Assembly (NCBI RefSeq): GCF_000373565.1
Contig: NZ_KB891808.1
Coordinates: 62,001-126,000, forward strand
Origin: Streptomyces sp. HmicA12
Lineage (GTDB): Bacteria > Actinomycetota > Actinomycetes > Streptomycetales > Streptomycetaceae
DNA length: 64,000 nucleotides
Direction: 5' to 3'
In this document: in pieces, positions 59,050 to 64,000 of the stretch
Layout of the letters: the number at the start of each line of letters is the position of its first letter
Numbering within the stretch: position 1 is the first letter of the stretch
The notes under the pieces: generated by a model
Databases searched by the model: none
Told to the model about the DNA's origin: nothing
Seen by the model: the letters and a program-made list of their open reading frames with translations, nothing else
Translations under genes and position numbers: made by a program

Positions 59050-59988
59050 ATGACTGGTGATGTATGGCTCCCGTTCCCCGCCGACGAGGTCCCCGGGCTT
59101 CCTGAAGGGCTCAACTACCGCTTCTGGAACGGGGAACCCGACTACCCCGCCGACCCGGAGGACTGCGCTTACTACGTCGTCCCCTACATGAAGGGCGCCG
59201 AGGTCGCCGTGCGTCCCCTGCCGCGGATGACGTCCGTGCGCGCGGTCCAGACACTTTCGGCGGGCGTGGACCACGTACAGGGCGGTCTCAAGTACCTGCG
59301 CCCCGGCGTGCAGTTGTGCAACGCGCGCGGGGTGCACGACGCCAGCACCGCCGAGCTCGCGCTCACCCTGATCCTCGCCTCCCTGCGCGGCGTCCCCGAC
59401 TTCGTGCGCGGCCAGGACCGCGGCGAGTGGCGCTCCGGGTTCCGCCAGGCGCTCGCCGACAAGAACGTGCTCATCGTGGGGTACGGAGCCATCGGCGCCG
59501 CCATCGAGGACCGGCTCGTCCCCTTCGAGGTCGCGCGGGTGGCACGCGTCGCGCGCTCGGCCCGCACGACGGAGCGCGGCCCCGTGCACGCCCTCGCCGA
59601 TCTTCCCGGTCTGCTGTCGGAGGCCGACGTCGTCATCGTCGTCACCCCGCTCACCGAGGACACCCGCGGCCTGGTCGGAGCCGACTTCCTCGCGCGGCTC
59701 AAGGACGGCGCGCTCCTCGTGAACGTCGGGCGCGGACCCGTCGTCGACACGAAGGCCCTCCTCGCGGAGCTGGAGAGCGGCCGGATCCTTGCGGCCCTGG
59801 ACGTCACGGATCCCGAACCGCTGCCCCGGGAGCACCCGTTGTGGCAGGCTCCGGGAGTGCTCATCTCTCCGCACGTCGGCGGACCCACCTCCGCCTTCCT
59901 GCCCCGCGCCAAGCGGCTGCTCGCCGCCCAGCTGAACCGGTTCGCGGCGGGGGAGGGGCTCGACAACGTCGTACTCACCGTCAGCTGA
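59050..59988 (+). CDS. D-isomer 2-hydroxyacid dehydrogenase family protein
   Basis: 312 residues. NAD(P)-binding loop VGYGAIGAAI, then VVTPLTEDTRGLVGADFL, with catalytic Arg in NVGRGPVVD, Glu in DPEPLPREHPLW and His in SPHVGGPTSAF. The loop after the Rossmann motif lacks a clear acidic residue, so NADP could be favoured. It resembles glyoxylate/hydroxypyruvate reductases; a link with the glycine-serine genes 45 kb away is only speculative. Confidence 0.9.
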   Translation: MTGDVWLPFPADEVPGLPEGLNYRFWNGEPDYPADPEDCAYYVVPYMKGAEVAVRPLPRMTSVRAVQTLSAGVDHVQGGLKYLRPGVQLCNARGVHDASTAELALTLILASLRGVPDFVRGQDRGEWRSGFRQALADKNVLIVGYGAIGAAIEDRLVPFEVARVARVARSARTTERGPVHALADLPGLLSEADVVIVVTPLTEDTRGLVGADFLARLKDGALLVNVGRGPVVDTKALLAELESGRILAALDVTDPEPLPREHPLWQAPGVLISPHVGGPTSAFLPRAKRLLAAQLNRFAAGEGLDNVVLTVS

Positions 59989-60441
59989 CACCAGTTGACC
60001 GGTGTCCCGGTGGTCCCACGGTCAACTTCCGTGCGGCCGCCCGCCGTTGGGCGCTGACGCTCCGCGCCCGTCCGGCTGCACCCTGTGCCGCCATCGTCGC
60101 TGGTCGTCACTGAGAGTAGAGGAACTATGTCCCTGAGTGACGAGACTGGTGTATCGTCCCGACTGGGGCAGCGCCGCTCGGCAACACGCGGCGCCGGGGA
60201 AGAGTGACGGACTGCGAGGGGGGCGACGGGCGATGCATGGCCTATGGGCGAACGATCCGACGCGGCGGGGCCGCCGACGGCTGGTCTGTCGGTCCTCACA
60301 CACACCCATGCACGGGCGAAGTCCCGGCTGCCGCAGAAGTCATGCCTACCGGAGCGGGCCGCGCAGCGGCCGCCGGAGGCATCCGCACACCGGGCAGGGC
60401 AAGCGGGACACGGGGGCAGCCCGACGGACCGAGGCGGCCCG
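59989..60441. other. 453-bp region upstream of cdgE
   Basis: Open frames here have low third-position GC (about three quarters, versus >90% in neighbouring genes) and are not believed to be coding. The region carries the BldD-like boxes (60107-60140), a TATCGT -10-like sequence near 60153, and a GC-rich leader. If translation starts at ATG 60244 instead of GTG 60442, the last 198 bp would be coding. Confidence 0.5.
60107..60140. promoter_or_regulatory. Two BldD-box-like sequences upstream of cdgE
   Basis: TCACTGAGAGTAG (60107-60119, plus strand) and TCACTCAGGGACA (60128-60140, minus strand) match the palindromic BldD consensus TNACNCWGNGTNA at seven and eight of nine defined positions. Their centres are 21 bp apart, two helical turns. 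BldD, loaded with tetrameric c-di-GMP, is reported to control several cdg genes, cdgE included as I recall. Confidence 0.5.
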
Positions 60442-63300
60442 GTGACTGTCAAGGCGGCGGCGACCGCCGCTCTGGGCACTCCATTGAGCGCCGGGGGACC
60501 GGTGCCCGCCCGCGCCCCTGAGCGCGGGAGCGGTGCGGGGCCGCAGCTGGTCCTCGTCGTGCTGTGCGCGGGATACGCCATCGGCTCCGTGCTCGGCTGG
60601 GGCTCCGACCGGATCGCCCTGTTCATGGGCGACTTCGGTCTCAGCGTGGCCGCCGCCACCGCCGCTGTCTCCAACTTCCTGTACGCGCGCAGACGGCGCA
60701 GCCGTTTTCGACCCGCCTGGCTGCTCTTCGCGTTCTCCTCCCTCATGGCGTCGCTGGGCAACGGCGTGTGGGGGTGGTACGAGGTCATCCTGCACGAGCC
60801 CGTGCCGAGCCCGAGCCTCGCCGACCTGTTCTTCCTCTGCTTCGCGCCGCCCGCCATCATCGGCCTGCTCGTCCTCGCCAAGAGGCCCATGACGAAGGCC
60901 GGCTGGATCTGCCTCGCGCTCGACGCCTGGCTGATCGCCGGCTCCCTGATCACGCTGTCCTGGAGCCTCGCCCTCGCGCACACCGCCGAGTTCGAGGGGC
61001 AGAGCGTCAGCAGAACCGCGCTCTCGCTCGCCTACCCGCTGCTGGACATCGCGCTCGTCAGCATGGTCCTCGCCCTGCACTTCCGGCGCTCGCCCGGCAA
61101 CCGCACGGCGGTGAACACCGCGATCGGCGCGCTCGCCCTCACCGTGCTGTGCGACGCCCTGTTCACGTCGCCGCTGCTGCACGCCACGTACCGCTCGGGG
61201 GAGATCCTCGACGCGGGCTGGTTCGCCGGTTCGCTGCTCATGGCGTACGCGCCGTGGGTGGGGGGCCGCGCCGCGGCGGCCCAGGAGGAGCATCCCGCGG
61301 GCACCGGCCTGCGCTACCAGGTCAGCTACACCCGGCCCATCTCGGGTTCGCTGGCCGCGCTCACGCCGTATCTGGCCGCCGCCGTCTGCACGTTGGGGAT
61401 CCTCTACAACGTCCTGAACGGCCACAGCGTCGACCGGATCGTCCTCTTCACGGCCTGCACGGTCGTCCTGGCCCTCGTCGTGCGCCAGGGCATCATGCTC
61501 CTCGACAACATCACGCTGACCCAGGAACTGGCCCAGAAGGAGAACCACTTCCGCTCCCTGGTGCAGGGATCGAGCGACGTCATCATGATCGCCGCGCCGA
61601 ACGGGATCCTGAGGTACGTCAGCCCGGCCGCCGCCGGGGTCTACGGACGCGACGCGGAAGAGCTCGTCGGGTCCGAACTCGCCTCGATCATCCACCCCGA
61701 GGACCTCGGGCGCGTGGTGCACGAAGTGCGCAGGTTCCTCGCCGCGAGCCAGGTGGAGGAGCCCACCACCCGTATCGAATGCCGCTTCCGGTCCGGCACC
61801 GGAGCCTGGTTGAACGTGGAGTCCACGATCAACCGCCACCACGGCGGCCTGATCCTCAACAGCAGAGACGTCACCGAACGGGTACGCCTCCAGGCGCAGT
61901 TGCAGCACAACGCCGAGCACGACCCGCTCACCGACCTGCCCAACCGGGCGCTGTTCACCAAGCGGGTCAGCCAGGCCCTGACCGGACGGCGGGCCACCGA
62001 CCGGGGCACCGCCGTGCTCTTCATCGACCTCGACGGCTTCAAACAGGTCAACGACACGATCGGCCACCAGGCGGGCGACGAACTGCTCGTGCAGGCGGCA
62101 AGAAGGCTGGCCGACTCCGTACGTTCCGGAGACACCGCGGCTCGTCTCGGCGGTGACGAGTTCGCGGCACTGATCGTCGGCGACGGAGGCCGCGACCACA
62201 CCGCCCGGGAGCAGCACATCTACGAGCTGGCCGACCGTCTGAGGATCGCGCTGTCGCAGCCGTACTCGATCGACGGGAACGACAACGTGCGGGTGGCGGC
62301 CTCCATCGGCGTCGCCTTCGCCGAGCCCGACGTCACGGCCGGCGAGCTGCTGCGCAACGCCGACCTGGCGATGTACCGCGCCAAGGCGGCCGGCAAAGGG
62401 CGCGTAGAGCTGTACGCGCCACAGATGCAGGCCGACGTCGTACGGAAGGCGGAGCTGGCGACACGGCTGCGCACGGCGCTGCACGACGGCGAGTTCGCGC
62501 TGCTGCACCAGCCCGTCGTCTCGCTCGACGACGGCCGGATCACGGCGGTCGCCGCTCAGGCGAGATGGCGCTCGGCGCAGGGCATCCTGTTCACGCCCGC
62601 CGAGTTCCTGCGGGTGGCCGACGACAGCGAGCGCACCGCCGAGCTGGGGCGCTGGATGCTGGAGGAGGCCGTCGAGCAGGCCGCCGAGCGCGGGCACAGC
62701 GGACACGCGACGCCGGTCGCGGTGCGGATCACGGCCCGCAGACTGCTCGACCGCGCGATGCCGCTCGGCTCCATCGAGGCGCTGCTCACCCGGCACGGGC
62801 TGCCGTCCGGCGCGCTCGTCATCGAACTCGCCGACAGCGACCCGAGAGTGCCGCTGGACGAGCTGGAGCGGCGCCTGACAGCACTGCGGAGGCTGGGTGT
62901 CCGGATCGCGCTGGACGGATTCGGCAGCGGCTATGCGGCCATCACGGCGCTGCGCCGCCTCCCCGTCGACGTACTGAAACTGGACAGGTCGCTCGTCGAG
63001 GGAGTCGTCGAGTCGGCGCGCCTGCACAAGATCACCAGCGGGCTGCTCAGAATCGCCGGCGATCTCGGGCTCACCTCGGTGGCCGACGGCGTGGACCTGC
63101 CCGAGCAGGTCGTCGCGCTGCGGGCGATGGGGTGCACGCACGGGCAGGGCATGGCGTTCTCCGGACCGCTCGACGAGTACCGGCTCAGGCGTGCCCTGGC
63201 CTCGGGGGAGTACCCCGTGCCCATGGGTCCCGCCGAACCGGTGTTCGCGGGTGCACCGGGCCTGCGCTCACATAATGAGACTCCCGTCCCACCCACTTGA
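60442..63300 (+). CDS. cdgE: Membrane-bound PAS-GGDEF-EAL protein, CdgE-like (EAL degenerate)
   Basis: 952 residues from GTG 60442, preferred over ATG 60244 because codon bias falls upstream. An N-terminal membrane module of about eight helices is followed by a PAS domain (~368-480). The GGDEF domain has an intact LGGDEF (~569-573), so diguanylate cyclase activity is expected. An EAL-like domain reads AAQARW in place of EAL and DGFGSGYAA in place of DDFGTGY, so phosphodiesterase activity should be lost. It may instead bind c-di-GMP. The location just before ilvB matches Streptomyces cdgE. Two BldD-like boxes lie upstream. Confidence 0.9.
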   Translation: MTVKAAATAALGTPLSAGGPVPARAPERGSGAGPQLVLVVLCAGYAIGSVLGWGSDRIALFMGDFGLSVAAATAAVSNFLYARRRRSRFRPAWLLFAFSSLMASLGNGVWGWYEVILHEPVPSPSLADLFFLCFAPPAIIGLLVLAKRPMTKAGWICLALDAWLIAGSLITLSWSLALAHTAEFEGQSVSRTALSLAYPLLDIALVSMVLALHFRRSPGNRTAVNTAIGALALTVLCDALFTSPLLHATYRSGEILDAGWFAGSLLMAYAPWVGGRAAAAQEEHPAGTGLRYQVSYTRPISGSLAALTPYLAAAVCTLGILYNVLNGHSVDRIVLFTACTVVLALVVRQGIMLLDNITLTQELAQKENHFRSLVQGSSDVIMIAAPNGILRYVSPAAAGVYGRDAEELVGSELASIIHPEDLGRVVHEVRRFLAASQVEEPTTRIECRFRSGTGAWLNVESTINRHHGGLILNSRDVTERVRLQAQLQHNAEHDPLTDLPNRALFTKRVSQALTGRRATDRGTAVLFIDLDGFKQVNDTIGHQAGDELLVQAARRLADSVRSGDTAARLGGDEFAALIVGDGGRDHTAREQHIYELADRLRIALSQPYSIDGNDNVRVAASIGVAFAEPDVTAGELLRNADLAMYRAKAAGKGRVELYAPQMQADVVRKAELATRLRTALHDGEFALLHQPVVSLDDGRITAVAAQARWRSAQGILFTPAEFLRVADDSERTAELGRWMLEEAVEQAAERGHSGHATPVAVRITARRLLDRAMPLGSIEALLTRHGLPSGALVIELADSDPRVPLDELERRLTALRRLGVRIALDGFGSGYAAITALRRLPVDVLKLDRSLVEGVVESARLHKITSGLLRIAGDLGLTSVADGVDLPEQVVALRAMGCTHGQGMAFSGPLDEYRLRRALASGEYPVPMGPAEPVFAGAPGLRSHNETPVPPT

Positions 63301-63333
63301 CAGTGACTGTGCGCCGGGGGGAGGGTCAGTGCC

Positions 63334-63375
63334 ATGCGCACCCGAATTCTCGTACTTGGAAAGCGCGTCGGCTGA
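63334..63375 (+). CDS. ilv attenuator leader peptide
   Basis: ATG 63334 encodes the 13-residue peptide MRTRILVLGKRVG, ending at TGA 63375, with a GGGGAGG ribosome-binding site about ten bases upstream. It contains Ile-Leu-Val-Leu in a row and uses codons ATT, CTC, GTA and CTT, of which ATT, GTA and CTT are rare in Streptomyces. Stalling here when branched-chain aminoacyl-tRNA is low would prevent the terminator at 63430. This is the usual design of ilv operon attenuators in actinobacteria. Confidence 0.85.
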   Translation: MRTRILVLGKRVG

Positions 63376-63429
63376 AGCTGGGACGACCGGTAAGGACACC
63401 GGAAACCCAGCGACCGCACCCGGCGCGCT

Positions 63430-63463
63430 CCCCTCGCTTGCCTCACGGCACGAGGGGTTTTTT
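63430..63463 (+). terminator. Intrinsic terminator of the ilvB attenuator
   Basis: CCCCTCG (63430-63436) pairs with CGAGGGG (63451-63457), with an inner GCC/GGC step, and is followed by TTTTTT (63458-63463). It is the only hairpin in the window with a clear T-run. It lies 55 bp after the leader peptide stop and 80 bp before ilvB. ACCGG-type repeats between the two could form the antiterminator fold. Confidence 0.88.
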
Positions 63464-63543
63464 GTTGCACCGGCACAGGACGCACCCTCGCAAGACCCTG
63501 CACAACCCTCGCAAAAACCCTCAGCATCGAGAAGAGAATGCCG

Positions 63544-64000
63544 ATGACCGAGCAGGCCACCGGGGCCCACCATCCGCAGCCGCGGCCCCGTTCCGGAGGA
63601 CAGCAGTCCGCCCCCGTCGAGCACGTCACGGGTGCGAAGTCCCTCATTCGCTCGCTTGAGGAGGTCGGGGTCGACACCGTATTCGGCATCCCCGGCGGCA
63701 CGATCCTTCCCGCGTACGACCCGATGATGGACTCGACGCGCGTCCGGCACGTGCTCGTCCGTCACGAGCAGGGTGCGGGGCACGCCGCCACCGGCTACGC
63801 GCAGGCCACCGGCAAGGTCGGGGTGTGCATGGCCACCTCGGGCCCGGGTGCGACGAACCTGGTGACGCCGATCGCGGACGCGATGATGGACTCCGTCCCG
63901 CTGGTCGCGATCACCGGCCAGGTCGTCTCCAAGTCGATCGGCACGGACGCCTTCCAGGAGGCGGACATCGTCGGCATCACGATGCCGATCACCAAGCACA
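63544..64000 (+). CDS. ilvB: Acetolactate synthase large subunit, 3' end beyond the window
   Basis: 152 codons are visible from ATG 63544; ATG 63538, in frame two codons earlier, is possible. After a ~28-residue tail (EQATGAHHPQPRPRS) the ThDP-binding N-terminal domain begins: GAKSLIRSLEEVGVDTVFGIPGGTILPAYDPMM, then VRHEQGAGHAATGYAQATGKVGVCMATSGPGATNLV. The Glu of RHEQGA activates the thiamine cofactor. The enzyme condenses pyruvate to acetolactate, or with 2-oxobutyrate, in branched-chain amino acid synthesis. It is controlled by the attenuator just upstream; ilvN and ilvC presumably follow. Confidence 0.96.
   Translation, partial: MTEQATGAHHPQPRPRSGGQQSAPVEHVTGAKSLIRSLEEVGVDTVFGIPGGTILPAYDPMMDSTRVRHVLVRHEQGAGHAATGYAQATGKVGVCMATSGPGATNLVTPIADAMMDSVPLVAITGQVVSKSIGTDAFQEADIVGITMPITKH

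Noticed and set aside
60244..60441. N-terminal extension of CdgE from ATG 60244
   Set aside because: Third-position GC is well below that of neighbouring genes and no membrane or sensor domain lies in it; GTG 60442 with GAGG upstream is preferred, though the longer form is not excluded.
1..64000. Antibiotic biosynthetic gene cluster
   Set aside because: Isolated oxidoreductases, a SnoaL-like protein and a LAL regulator are present, but there are no polyketide, peptide synthetase or terpene core enzymes.

Overview
This is a contiguous stretch of Streptomyces chromosome: very high GC with a strong third-position GC bias, GTG starts and short ATGA/GTGA overlaps. The gene order (gcvT-gcvH-glyA-sdaA, a dpp/opp operon, mnmA, ligA-rmdB, gatCAB, cdgE-ilvB) is the one I remember for the conserved core of Streptomyces genomes. 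No tRNA, rRNA, CRISPR array or insertion sequence was seen. About 60 intact genes are listed; the first (GntR-type regulator) and last (ilvB) are cut by the window edges.

Layout. 1-5645: regulators, two oxidoreductases, a GH25 muramidase and an L,D-transpeptidase lipoprotein. 5646-10903: a small genomic island in the 3' end of sdaA. The last 20 codons of sdaA occur twice (5646-5710 and 10901-10965) with identical peptide but synonymous DNA differences. Just inside each copy lie CAGGGACTT repeats spaced exactly 11 bp apart. The island carries a decayed conflict locus: an MTA/SAH-nucleosidase-like gene broken by an in-frame TAG, and a P-loop NTPase gene broken by a frameshift. Both end in the same effector-associated-type domain and are followed by a membrane-anchored protein. 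It also carries an intact AbiEi/AbiEii-type toxin-antitoxin pair with a palindromic operator over its start codon. No integrase was found, so it looks like an immobilised remnant.

10901-18169: serine/glycine metabolism. A tandem glycine riboswitch precedes gcvT-gcvH-glyA-sdaA on the minus strand, and two SseB-family genes lie beyond it. 18542-24861: a five-gene dipeptide/oligopeptide ABC transporter, with a 15-bp hairpin between the binding-protein and second permease genes. 25059-36550: an M1 peptidase, a TRIC-like channel, a thioesterase, regulators, a NifS-type cysteine desulfurase and mnmA (together tRNA 2-thiolation), and an amidase. 36595-41188: a LOG-family protein, an SDR, a MetE-like methionine synthase and ligA.

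41417-47848: rmdB (GGDEF and EAL both intact) and the gatC-gatA-small protein-gatB operon for Gln-tRNA(Gln)/Asn-tRNA(Asn) formation. 47927-59988: transporters, an acetyltransferase, a large LuxR-type ATPase regulator, a sugar dehydrogenase lipoprotein, an aldo/keto reductase and a hydroxyacid dehydrogenase. 60107-64000: cdgE, a second c-di-GMP gene whose EAL site is degenerate and whose upstream region has two BldD-box-like sequences. It is followed by ilvB behind a classic attenuator: a 13-residue leader peptide containing Ile-Leu-Val-Leu and an intrinsic terminator.
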